Source: Toxorhynchites rutilus septentrionalis (lineage: Eukaryota > Arthropoda > Insecta > Diptera > Culicidae). Taken from it: a stretch of 64,000 nucleotides of DNA. Below are positions 12,494 to 23,331 of this stretch, piece after piece. Numbering within the stretch: the first letter of the stretch is position 1; each line of letters begins with the position of its first letter. Both the position numbers and the translations under genes were made by a program. The notes below the pieces were generated by a model, which worked only from the letters and a program-made list of their open reading frames with translations, was not told the DNA's origin and did not search any database. The DNA lies in assembly GCF_029784135.1 (NCBI RefSeq), contig NC_073744.1, forward strand, positions 103,103,303-103,167,302, read 5' to 3'.

Positions 12494-12499
<6 letters not shown>
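11923..12499 (+). pseudogene. env: env fragment of the outer gypsy copy
   Basis: This repeats the inner env region from about 10111 to 10688 with no differences seen, including the same TAG stop and the RRSRR site. It begins and ends inside TA tracts. It reads as the 3' remainder of the copy that starts at 2547, with its pol lost. Confidence 0.88.

Positions 12500-12561
<62 letters not shown>
12498..12561. repeat. (TA)n tract
   Basis: A TA tract grows out of the env sequence CTTTATAT and ends at the MITE terminus CAG. Confidence 0.95.
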
Positions 12562-13096
<535 letters not shown>

Positions 13097-13250
13097 CGTA
13101 ACGGCTCCGGTCATGCCTCAAGGAATTTTCTAAAATAATATTTTGCCGATGCCTTTGCGCGAACTACACGGGCGAGTAGCACCTAATAGCAAATCAAATG
13201 TCGAAGTTCGTGATATGGGTGCGTTCATCGCTATTCGGTTCGGCGTCGGT

Positions 13251-13444
13251 TTAACCCATTTATTACGGCAGTGTGCTCCGCCGAAGTGCTACCCCTGTAC
13301 GGAGCACTGCGCCGAAAAGTATGCACATCGCGCTGGTGTGATCGAAGAGCAGTATGAATTTCATGTCGTCTAAAGACGACGCTCGTACACACAGCTCGTC
13401 GTGCGGATGTCGTCTATAGACGACGCTTGTAACGGAAGGGTTAA
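13251..13444. mobile_element. piggyBac-like MITE (TTAA ends)
   Basis: The 194-bp segment is bounded by TTAACCC on the left and GGGTTAA on the right. Inside are an inverted pair around 13269-13309 (CAGTGTGCTCCG / CGGAGCACTG) and two near-identical palindromes, CGTCTAAAGACG and CGTCTATAGACG (about 13368 and 13410). TTAA targets with CCC termini are typical of piggyBac. The inverted termini beyond CCC are weak, so the call is tentative. Confidence 0.55.
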
Positions 13445-13897
13445 CCATCAATAACTACGCTTGGCAACATTGACATCTGGCAATTTTCATATAAAATTTT
13501 TCCCCCGCATGTTAAAAGTGGTTTTTCATGTACATAAAAGCGCAGCGTAGTATGTCAACTGCTTCCCGGTTAGAAAATAAATGATCGTTAGAAAATAAAT
13601 GAACGACCCGTCCAATTTCAAACGCTTATTGCTCATTCATTTCATGATGGATTGATGAGATGTTTGCATCATACGTTGTCGGCACTCCATAATAATTTTT
13701 CACATTGAATAAAATAATATATATCATGTAACTAACAATCGAACAATTAAAAAATCTCAACCACTATCCAAACAGAAGATACCTAGACCTGATTGATCGA
13801 AATTGACGTCATTTCTTTTTCGCGCCCGATTCGTTCGTTCACCGGCAAGCTGCATGACAATCGAGTAGGAGGCGCCTACTTCACACATACCAAATGA

Positions 13898-13905
13898 TAT
13901 AAAAG
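13898..13905 (+). promoter_or_regulatory. TATA box of histone-like promoter
   Basis: TATAAAAG lies 30-35 bases upstream of a TTCATTTTC start-like site. It presumably drove the H4 copy, which is now separated by a CAG-rich, internally repeated insertion at about 13950-14440. Confidence 0.55.
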
Positions 13906-14499
13906 AATGGAGCGTTCGTGGATTTTATTCATTTTCACAACGGACGTGGAACGGACAACAGTGGAGAGCAGCAGCAGTGGACGCGGCTAATATATAGACG
14001 AGCATCGAGGCTGTGTGGTAAATAGGCTAGCTGTGCCTCACATCAAGCTTCTATGCCAGTATAAGCAGCGGCAAACTACTACTACTCTACTAGTGGCAGC
14101 AGCAAGCATCGCGAGCGGAGCATTTCGGGCACGCTCTCTCCATCAGAAGTGCGAGCACACGCTTCTTGGAATCGTGAAAGTGCAGCAGTGAACTTCAAGA
14201 CGAGCATCGAATCTGAGCGGCCAACAATTGAGCTGTGTCTCATATCGAACTTAAGTGGCAGTAGCAGCAGCAGCGGCGGTAAACATCGAGGCTTCACATC
14301 AACAATCGAGCTGTGTCCCGCATCGGTCCAGTACTGATGGCAACAGCAAACATCATGAGCAGAAAGTTTTAGGCATGTTCTCTCTTTCTGCTGATGCTGC
14401 TGCTCAGTCAGATTTATCATTTTGTTCGACGCTCAGATCGGTGAACATATATGTTTTTAGTGTTTTAAGTGTGGTCACATCAGATCAACATCAACCAAC

Positions 14500-14625
14500 A
14501 TGACTTCATGCGGCAAGGAAGGCAAAGGAGGATCGAAGCGTATCGCAAGGTTTTACATGACAATATCCAGTGTATCAAACTCGCTATTCGCCGTTTAGCT
14601 CGACGTGATGGTGTCAACGAAAACC
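14500..14625 (+). pseudogene. histone H4 pseudogene (5' part)
   Basis: ATG at 14500 begins MTSCGKEGKGGSKR, matching the H4 tail MTGRGKGGKGLGKGGAKR with a deletion. After a frameshift, YRKVLHDNIQCIK and AIRRLARRDGV match RKVLRDNIQGIT and AIRRLARRGGV. Similarity ends there; the rest of the fold is replaced by a Lys/Thr-rich stretch of unknown origin (about 14605-14700). The histone stem-loop at 14894 would have been its 3' end. Confidence 0.85.
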
Positions 14626-14893
14626 ACCAAAATAAAAACAGAAATAAGCAGCAGCGGCTCCGAAAAAGCTACCGCTGCCAAAAAAACAACAGAAGTGAAT
14701 TGTTGTTTTTGTTGCTCCATAAAGTTTTACGCGAGTAAATATGTCGGAATATATGCAATATGCAATATACGCAATATGAGCGCCAATCTCGTAAACGTGC
14801 CTCGGAGCTGAAACAACTTTCTATCACTGATACCGAAAGCTCGATTGTAACACTGGTGAAATGAACCAAAAATACCCAACAACCAAACCAAAC

Positions 14894-14909
14894 GGCCCTT
14901 TTCAGGGCC
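14894..14909 (+). promoter_or_regulatory. histone 3' stem-loop, perfect
   Basis: GGCCCTTTTCAGGGCC has a perfect 6-bp stem and a 4-base loop. TCAAAGAGTTTAA follows about 13 bases on, the expected place for the U7 target. It is the best-preserved 3' processing signal of the window. Confidence 0.88.
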
Positions 14910-15035
14910 ATCAGATCACTATCAAAGAGTTTAACAATATATTTTTTCAAACATCCAAAATCAGCATGCGACGGATAGCCTAACGTAATCCTACGTCAAC
15001 TATGCGGTCGTGTCTCGGACACAACCTTCTGTGAC

Positions 15036-15932
15036 TTTTGATCCAAAAACTTGTTTCAATAGTCTTAAAATTGCTTTTAAAACAAGCTATTGAAATCACC
15101 AATCGGTATATAAGCGAGCGCCGCTCGGAAATCCACTCAGTTCTAATTGAACAGCGATTGGAGCATGTTGTCGCTGTTGTGGTGAAGCTCTTCATTTATC
15201 ATGAAAGCGCGGATGAACGGTGTCACCAAGAGCCTGTTTGTGCACCTTAGGCCAGAAGGGAATCCATCAGGAGAGTGATGCTACAAACGGTTCCCCGAGA
15301 AGATCTCGAAGCAGCCGCTACACACACACACATACACGCACGGAATTCTTTCCGTTTGGATCGAGAAAGATCCGGAAAATAATCTGCCAGTTCCTCTAGG
15401 AATTTAAAAATACATTCATGTGAAAGAGTTTATTTGAATGTTTTCTATCCATGTAACACTGTGACCAAATATGTTTCAATCAAGTGCTATTAACAGATGG
15501 TTATCGAGTTAGCATTAACCACTGGTGGGCTTCCAGTATCGAGGAAAATGTGGAAATATCTAATCGTTACTGAAAATAATCTGCCAGTTCCTCTGGGCAT
15601 TTAATATTACATTCATATGAAAGAGTTTATTTTAATGTTTTCTATCCATGTAACACTGTGACCAAATACATTAGGTTTTGTGATTTTTCAATCAATCGCA
15701 ATCAACAGGATAGCTTCTGAAGATTATTCTTCCCCATCAGTAGGATATTTCCGTATCCAATATTAGATGTATAAAACCTTGTGCCTCCAACGTAACGCTC
15801 TCGTTTTCGAAGTTCTCCAAATATTCATTCATTCAGAATGAATTCAGATTCAACTTCATACAAATGATCTCTAAATCAACGATAGTCCTACGTCACCCTT
15901 GCGGTTATACCATAGATATAACCCACTTCCTG
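15036..15932 (+). mobile_element. T-run element with TATA module and single 198-bp monomer
   Basis: It includes TATATAAG at 15107-15114, the untranslated-like block shared by all units (15130-15330), one 198-bp monomer (about 15474-15669), and a 3' end with CCTACGTCA and hairpin GGTTATA-CCATAGA-TATAACC, closing at CTTCCTG before a T-run. The left part was lost or split by the H4-bearing element. It looks like the unamplified form of the element in the large array. Confidence 0.7.
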
Positions 15933-15939
15933 TTTTTTT

Positions 15940-16689
15940 CGATGTCAAACATTTTATTTTTTTGGATGTAACATCCATTGTTGCTAAAAACATTGCTTTG
16001 CACACTCGTACCATCCCACCAACTCCTGGGAGATAATATCTCACCGTGTACTCTCTTCTGGAATTAATAACCTGGAACAAACAAGTTAAATAAGAATTGA
16101 GATATCAAAATGTTCTGGTTGTAAGCTTACTGTATGGTTGGTCATATGTGTTACAGCGATGTGGCAGCTTAGGAACTGATTTTGGGCGGAAAATGATAGC
16201 ATCAAAAAATGTTTCAAGATTTGCTTTCGTTTATTTTCCTGGTACTTGTCGCCACAGTGTAGTTTTGAACAAGAACATGCTTGCTTTACACTGCGTGCTG
16301 GAACCTTGGCTCCATTGTAACGGTTGTATTACAAGCCTTTTTCTTTTAGACTTCTGTTTTCTATTCGATTTGGAAAAGTTGTTTGCTTTTTAGGATGTGC
16401 GAGATTCTGTTTTTCTAAGTCTTCAAAACCAGGATCATCAATTGCTGCATGTCGGGAGGATGAACCTGTACATAAAAATAAGGATCAGTATAAAAACTTA
16501 CAAGGTGTGATAACTGCCAACTGCTACTTGCCTAATGATTTTCTAGCTTTTATCACATTATTATGTTTAATCACAATGAAACCGTTTAATTTAAAAAGGT
16601 CTATTAATTTGGGACAAGCCTACAGACATACAAATATGCATACAAACACTTCAAGCTGTATAAAATTTGCTATATTGTGATTGCGGCCA
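15940..16689. other. no feature recognised
   Basis: AT-rich sequence without repeats shared elsewhere in the window. Short ORFs (for example 16097-16393) show no known motif. Confidence 0.4.
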
Positions 16690-17647
16690 TCTTAGATTTG
16701 GATTTTTCATAAATAACTGTGCTCTGCTAGTCGAGCCCTTTCATTTGATACCCACATTGATGGGATTTTGACATAATATGTAGTCCGCCATCTGGTAGTG
16801 GTAGCCATATTGTATTTGCATTTTTTCTAGATAACCGTGTTTTACTAGTCAAGCCCTCTCATTTAATACCCATATTAATGAGGTTTTCAGAAAAAATGTA
16901 TTCCGCCATTTTGTAGTGGAAGCCATCTCGGATTTGCATTTTTCATAAATATCCGTGTTCTATTAGTCAAGCCCTTTCTTTTGATACTTATAATGATAGA
17001 GTTTTGAGAAAATATGTAGTCCGCCATTTTGTAGTGGCAGTCATCTTGGATTTGCTTTTTTCATAAATAACTTTTCTTCTAGTCAAGCCCTTTCATTTGA
17101 TATCCACATTGATGGGGTTTTGACATAATATGTAGTCCGCCATTTGGTAGTGGCAGCCATATTGGATTTGCATTTTTCATGAATAACTGTGTTCTACTAG
17201 TCAAACCCTTTCATTTTATACCCATATCAATGGAGTTTTGAAAAAATATGTAGTCCGCCATTTTGTAGTGGAAGCCATCTTGGATTTGCATTTTTCATAA
17301 ATAACTGTGTTCTACTAGTTAAGCCCTTTCGATTGATACCCATATTAATGGAGTTTTGAGAAAATATGTAGTCCGCCATTTTGTAGTGGCTGCCAAATTG
17401 GATTTGCATTTTTCATAAATAACTGTGTTCTACTAGTCAAACCCTATCATTTGACACCCATATTAATGGAGTTTTGAGAAAATATGTAGTCCGCCATTTT
17501 GTAGTGGAAGCCATCTTGGATTTGCATTTTTCATAAATAACTGTGTTCTACTAGTCAAGCCCTTTCGATTGATACCCATATTAATGGAGTTTTGAGAAAA
17601 TATGTAGTCATCCATTTTGTAGTGGCAGCTATCTTGGGTTTGCTTTT
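16690..17647. repeat. 118-bp tandem array
   Basis: Eight monomers of about 118 bp carry TAGTCCGCCAT at 16781, (mutated) 16899, 17017, 17133, 17251, 17369, 17487 and 17605. Monomers differ by several substitutions. The last is split by an element at 17648 and resumes at 19774. No protein is encoded. Confidence 0.9.
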
Positions 17648-19773
17648 GACGTAGAACTACGTCTTTCATTAAGGGTGTCAAACCAGAAAACAAGTCACGT
17701 TTTTATGAAATAATGTTAACGTTAATAACTATTTTTGCCGCGAACGGATTTTGGCGATTTACATACTAAACGAATCGAAAATTCCCTAAGATTTGTTTAA
17801 TATGATATACATTAGAATCCCCTGGTTTGTAAATGGTTAAAATTCATGAAAACTTCAAGCGTTTCCATTTTCCCATACATTTGTTCTGTCCATTTGTGTA
17901 CTTTCCCGAACAGAGCTGTCAATAACGAGCAACGAAGGGGAAATCGTAAGATATAAAGTCTCCGTGAACAAAGGAAACAAAGAAGAATGAAGGGGAACAC
18001 TTGCCTAGAGTATAAACAGTCGATCTCGCTGAGGCAAACTTTCAGTCTCGTTCTGTATTCAAACCAATGAACATCGCTTGTTCTTCTTTGTTTTGCATCA
18101 TCACATGTTTTCGTTTCGGATTGAGCTGTGTACGCCACCAAATTATTCACTTGTCTCTGGAATTGCAATCATTACATCAAACTGACGCCATTGCATTAAG
18201 GTTCTAAGCTACACAATTGTATGGGGAATCATCAAGTTAGGCTATCGTCGGATCGCCAAGAAAATAAATGTTCTGGAATTTTGCCTGTAATTTGGTTTCG
18301 CATGACTGGAGCAAAACACTCTCAACCAATGATGACAGCTACGCTAATCGAAACCAGCAATATTAAAAGAAAAAGCTTCTGTTGAGATTGCGCTCTTCTC
18401 AACACGGAGATAAGTGTGTGTATATTTAGTTGCTTCAAGCCATCGATATATGAAGATTTGTGTGCGTACGTGCGTGCTTTATAATCCGTACGTGAAAATA
18501 GTGCATCTTCTCTGCGCTGAAATCCCATTTGTATCTGCTCTCGTGTGCAATGGCCCTGTCACGATGCAACAATCGCGTAATTTTTGATGCTATGATTTTT
18601 AGTGGTGCAAATTATGCAGTCATAATGATAAATATAAACAAGGAGGGGAGCCAGCGGGAATGCAATATTCGCGCTAGGGTATAAGTAATGAATCTCTGCT
18701 GAGGCAAATATTCAGTATTTTTCCAAACAGTCAACATTGTTTCTTTTCCGTCTTCATAAGGGCTCCGTTGGTGCATTTGACATTCCATCAATGCATTAAA
18801 CTGACGTTATGGCGAAGTAGGCGTTAAGGTTGTGCGTCAAAAAATTATTTGGGGAATACCAAGTACCTTGAATGTTGTACTGGAATGTTATAAGTTAACT
18901 GCCTTACACTAGGATTGCATTTGCGCTAATCTTGATCATACTGGTGCAATGCTACTGTTTTCGAGGTTGTTGATATTAACAAAAAGAGTTTATTTCGCTT
19001 GTTTAGTCACGAAGAAAGTAAATGTCGTTCTGGAATTTTGTATGTGATTAGGTTTCGCTTGCCAGTAGCAAAACTTCCTCCACTAAGGGTGACAGCTGCG
19101 CTTATCTCGAGCATGAGAAAGTAATGCAACTTTATTCGAGGCCAGTAATATTAATAGAAGCGTTTCTTTTGAGAATAGCTCAAAATGATGAGAAGTGTTC
19201 ATATTCCTAATAGTTTCAAGGCACCTGTATGAATGCTATGTCGAACGCTTGTTTGGTGCGTGATTTATGTTGTACGAACGATGCCTAGATGTGCAATTCC
19301 ACTGAGGCAATACTAAATAACATGTAGCATGATATTTGATCCTTGCAAGTTTTGTCATTGTTGTCGTTTCCATGCGGTGCCAAAGATATATTGATGTAGT
19401 TATGAGATATGGAATAATGGTGCTGGTGCAACATGTATATAATCGAAATCGACTGTAGCCGAGTCTATGTCAATTGAAAAAAAGGCCTCCGAAATAACGT
19501 TCAAGGTAAATTCTCAATGCATAGACATGAAATAAATTGCGACATACGATCAGCTAATATACTGTTCTGCGAGGGCAAGAATGAATCATCAATCAATTAT
19601 CGTGATTCTACAATGAAAAAAACATTTCAGAGATTGTTCTACTAAGCAGTTGTTCCTAAAATTTCACAGCATTATAGAATAATAACCGAAGTTATAAACA
19701 AGCGACTTATATAAAATAACAGCGTAGTTCTACGTCAATAACGCGGTCGTATCTTGGAAACAACCTCCTATAA
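17648..19773 (+). mobile_element. T-run element, ORF-less copy
   Basis: The 2126-bp element has 5' GACGTAGAACTACGTC after TTTT, and 3' GTAGTTCTACGTCA, hairpin GGTCGTATC..AACAACC and CCTATAA before TTTTTT. The empty target in neighbouring monomers (TTGCTTTTTTCATAAATAAC at about 17053) has six Ts, the number left if one TTTT is counted as duplicated. It has two TATAA promoter-like blocks (near 18012 and 18680) but has lost the lysine-rich ORF found at 57578 and 63373. Confidence 0.88.
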
Positions 19774-19885
19774 TTTTTTGTCATAAATAACTGTGCTCTA
19801 CTAGTCAAGCCCTTTTATTTGATACCCACATTGATGGGGTTTTGACATAATATGTAGTCCGCCATTTGGTAGTGGCACCCATCTT
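19774..19885. repeat. 118-bp array, resumed monomer
   Basis: Continuation of the monomer interrupted at 17647, ending at GGTAGTGGCACCCATCTTG, where BEL gag sequence begins. Confidence 0.85.
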
Positions 19886-19886
19886 G

Positions 19887-21732
19887 AAGCTAAGGGATGT
19901 TCAATCGTCTGTGACCGACATTTGGCGCTTCGCGAAGAACTTCAGCGGTGACGTCAGTAGTTCGGAATTGGAGGTTCGTTTGGAGAAGTTGAACCAGTTG
20001 TGGGATGAATATGGAGCGGTGCTGGTCGAGGTCAGGGCTCATAACGACTTCGAAGTCTCGGAAAGTCTGGATACGGAACGGCAGGAATTCAGCGATCACT
20101 ACTACGAGGCGAAGTCATTTCTAGTGGATAAATTGAGGAATTCCATTCGGACTGGGACGCAATCTGGGCAGAGTACATTGGACCGAGTTCGTCTGCCCCA
20201 AATAACGTTACAAACCTTCGGTGGAAGCTTTGAGGAATGGCTGAGCTTCAAGGATTTGTATATTTCGCTGATCCACTCAAGAGGAGACCTGTCGGAAGTA
20301 GAGAAATTCTACTATTTGAAGGGATGCCTACAAGGGTGCCGAGGAGGCTGATCGACCCTCTCCAGATCACTAGCGGAAACTACAGAATCGCCTGGAATAT
20401 ACTCATGGAACGGTACGACAACAACAAACAAATGAAGAAGCGGCAGATAGAATCGCTTTCCATTTGCCGTCGCTCACAACGGAATCATCTGAAGAGTTGC
20501 ACGCTCTGTTGGATGGTTTGGAGAGAACAATTCAGTCGTTGGATCAGATAGTAAAACCGTCTGAATATAAGGATTTGTTGCTGATCAGCTTGACCACCGC
20601 ACGCCTCGATCCAGTGACGCGCCGTGATTGGGAAGATTTCTCGTGTACCAAGGATCAGGACACCTTAAAGGATTTACTCGATTTCCTGCAGCGAAGAATA
20701 GGTGTTCCTTACCGGCAAAGGAGAGCCAACCAAAATTTCCAATAAAACAAAGGTGGAAAACACATAGGGTTAGCTGTAACTTAGTGCAACCTATCGGAAG
20801 CCGCTGTATAGCCTGTGCAGCATATCATTCGCTTCATACTTGCAAGATATTCCGGCGAATGACGGTGAGGGACAGGGAGATATTCCTACGGCGTCGTTAT
20901 CTCTGTCGAAATTGTCTGAAACGGAGTCATCAGGCAAGGAACTGCCGATCGGAACAAACGTGCGGAAGGTGTGAGGGTCGACACAATTCAATGATGTGTT
21001 ACGGATTAGAAGGACATACTCCACCATGGTCCGACACATCTTCAAGTCACATCAATCGTACGGCACTTAGAAAAACCTCTAGAAATTCTACTCCGAAAAT
21101 CTCGAAGGTAGCGAGCTCGAGGAAATCCATTACGAATAACCAGGAACAAACAAATAGGGAGTTTAACTCAACGCCATTGTATGCGGCTAATGTTTCGGCA
21201 CGAAAAGAGTGCCCGGCAAGTGCTATCACGAATATCGAGAACGATTTAATTCGGTCAACTCAACGGTATCAAGGGAAAAAACCAATCAAATACCATGTTC
21301 ACGGAACCAGAATAGGGTACATTGATCCAGCAATGGGCGGAACAAAGGACTTTGCATTACGGAGGGTTCAATCACATATGCCTGAACTGGCAACCAATTT
21401 TGACAAACGGGAACCAACGAATTGGTGGACACGTATTATACAGCCCAAGGATGGCTGTAGGTGGAAACAGCCTTGGTCTTCTACGGTGGGTGAGAGCCAG
21501 GAAAGGCTCAACATTCACCATTCCAGTTGAATTCAGGTGGTTAGGCGATCATATACAAATAGATCCAGACTCACGATATGCGGCCTAATGAGTTTGCCAA
21601 TTTGGAAGGCGATTATTTCTTCACTCTGCCAGTCCAAATGGATTTCTACTAAGAGAGCAATGCATCCTATTACCTTTCCTACAACCCATCCCTGTCGAAG
21701 AGGAGTTCTATCTCTTTTCAGAAATTGGCAAT
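19887..21732 (+). pseudogene. gag: BEL/Pao gag remnant
   Basis: Open pieces at 19887-20351, 20464-20745 and 20628-21530 in different frames give a Pao-type Gag. The conserved core LPQITLQTFGGSFEEWLSFKD is near 20191 and a DPVTRRDWE-like block near 20611. Further on are zinc knuckles C-x2-C..H-x4-C (CIACAAYHSLHTC, CRNCLKRSHQARNC, CGRCEGRHN) at about 20800-20985. At least two frameshifts are needed. Pol is absent: after the knuckles the sequence degrades and reaches the polypurine region at 21732. The 5' LTR is missing and the left edge is joined to the 118-bp array. Confidence 0.88.
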
Positions 21733-21742
21733 TTCAGGGTGG

Positions 21743-21894
21743 AGGCGATCTGGCGTAGGGGTAACATCCATGCCTCTCACGCTAAAGGTCACGAGTTCAA
21801 TTCTCACTCCCGACATTCTTCCAAAAATGGAAGTAAAAAGTGATGAACCAGCCAAATGAGTTGAAAATCATTATAATACAGATAAAAAAAAAAA
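21743..21894 (+). mobile_element. tRNA-derived SINE
   Basis: The 152-bp element starts with a tRNA-like region: A-box-like TGGCGTAGGGGTAAC (21751) and B-box-like GAGTTCAATTC (21793). It ends in an A-run. It is flanked by 10-bp target repeats TTCAGGGTGG (21733-21742, 21895-21904). It resembles mosquito tRNA-SINEs of the Feilai type, but the family is not assigned. It sits in the BEL polypurine tract region. Confidence 0.85.
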
Positions 21895-21911
21895 TTCAGG
21901 GTGGGTGAGGA

Positions 21912-22451
21912 TGTTTGCGCGTAGCACGGGCACCCTGCTACTACCCTGACCAGGAATTCCCCACGTCAGCTGTTTCGTCGCACAAAACCCAAAGATTTGC
22001 AGACACATCGTAGACAAACTAACGGGAAATAACAGCTGATGAGGAACAACTGTAACTGTGCTTATCAGCGTCTCCACACGTGTACCAGAGCAGGAAGGAA
22101 CGAATACAACTAACTGGTCTTTCGCTCGTATTGGGTTTTCGTTCACCGCTGTGAGGTCATCCTAGCATTCACCACTACGTATACGATCACAGCGTTGGAA
22201 ACAATCAGCATTCGTCCGAAGCTCGATCGGCAGAAAACATCGCACGTGATGGAGACCAACACAGGCATCGACAGAGCGCAGAAAATTGGGATGCTGCTGC
22301 GGACCATTAAAATTACTCGCGGCGAAGTTTATGTTCCGTTCCTTTGTAAATATGTTGTAATGTTGTGAAATATTATTGTTAAATATATGTAACCTGTGAA
22401 TTGTGATGAATTATACGTGTTTAAACCCAGCACTTTGTATATGCACCTACA
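21912..22451 (+). repeat. BEL/Pao LTR
   Basis: The 540-bp segment starts TGTTTGCGCG after a purine-rich GGGTGGGTGAGGA and ends ACCTACA, so it has TG..CA ends. It is repeated in every one of the following units at more than 98 percent by eye. The minus-strand ORF beginning MNENPIRAKDQ across it is an antisense shadow. Confidence 0.75.
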
Positions 22452-23331
22452 ATGAGCTATCGAGTTTGGATTTTTACGGCTAGGCTCCCCAACATATTGT
22501 TTTTCGATACTTTGCTCTTCACGAAGTAACGTAGATTGAAAATGCAGAACCCACAGTTTTGAAGTTATCGTTGGAGTTTCTGGATTTCACCATTACAGAA
22601 TTGATCGCTGACGTAGATCATCTTCAGAACTAGGTTGGCTTCCAATGGATGTAACTTTTCTTCATTTATTTACGGTTGATAAATAGTTGTTCGCATTTTT
22701 CAAACAATCTTCATATTGTTTGTCGATACTTTGCTCTTTACGAAGTAACGAAGATTGAAAATGCTGAACCCACAGTTCAGTCTTCAATGCTGAACACGTT
22801 TCATTCGCTACATCTTTGGTTTCCCGAAGATGGTCAATTGGTTCGCTTGAGTTCAATCAACAACAATCAACAATCACAAAACCAAATGTATTTGGTTGCA
22901 GTGTCATATGGATAGAAAACATTAGAATAAACTCTTTCGCATCAATGTATTTTTCAATTCCCAGGGGAACTGGCAGATTATTTTTCAGCAACGATTAGAT
23001 TTTTCCCGATTTTCCTCGATACTCGAAGCCCACCAGTTGTTAATGTAAGGAAGGAAGGTATTGTATTATAGAGACTTTAAACTTTTGTAGTTCATTCGTC
23101 TCTAGCCTTGAGAAAGGCCCTTTGAAAACTCTACTCTATTCTACTCCAGCGCTACCACCTCCGCCCTCTTGCCTTGAGAAAGGCACTCGATCCCTCGCCG
23201 TCCAGCCCGTCCAGCAACGATGTTGTCAGTCGGTGTCCACACAAAGAATGGTGGTTAATGTCACTCGATAACCACCTGTTAATGGCACTTAATTGAAAAA
23301 TATTTGGTCGCAGTGTTACATGGATAAAAAA

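Larger units (their letters stand above)
13545..15035 (+). mobile_element. T-run histone element, H4-bearing
   Basis: Its 3' end has CCTACGTCA then the hairpin GGTCGTGTC-TCG-GACACAACC and TTCTGTGAC, stopping at a TTTT run (15036). It shares about 300 bp of 5' region and the 3' untranslated region with the element at 51583-52492. The 5' terminus is degenerate near 13545 (GCGTAGTATGTCAAC), so the left limit is inferred. The target is a T-run of another family member (compare TACTTTTTGATCC elsewhere). Confidence 0.75.

Noticed and set aside
13360..13440. CRISPR-like or tandem array suggested by repeated CGTCTAWAGACG
   Set aside because: Only two copies, palindromic, within a short TTAA-bounded element of a eukaryotic genome.
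21743..21815. Functional tRNA gene
   Set aside because: The boxes are tRNA-like but the sequence continues into a SINE body with A-tail and target repeats, and the cloverleaf is not complete.
21871..22146. Minus ORF MNENPIRAKDQ.. repeated in every unit
   Set aside because: It lies antisense within the BEL LTR; conservation is explained by the recent tandem duplication, not by selection on protein.
22662..22856. Minus ORF MNSSEPIDHLRETKD.. in the units
   Set aside because: Short, without a recognised domain, and only as conserved as the surrounding duplicated DNA. Two related 66-bp repeats explain the paired ORFs.
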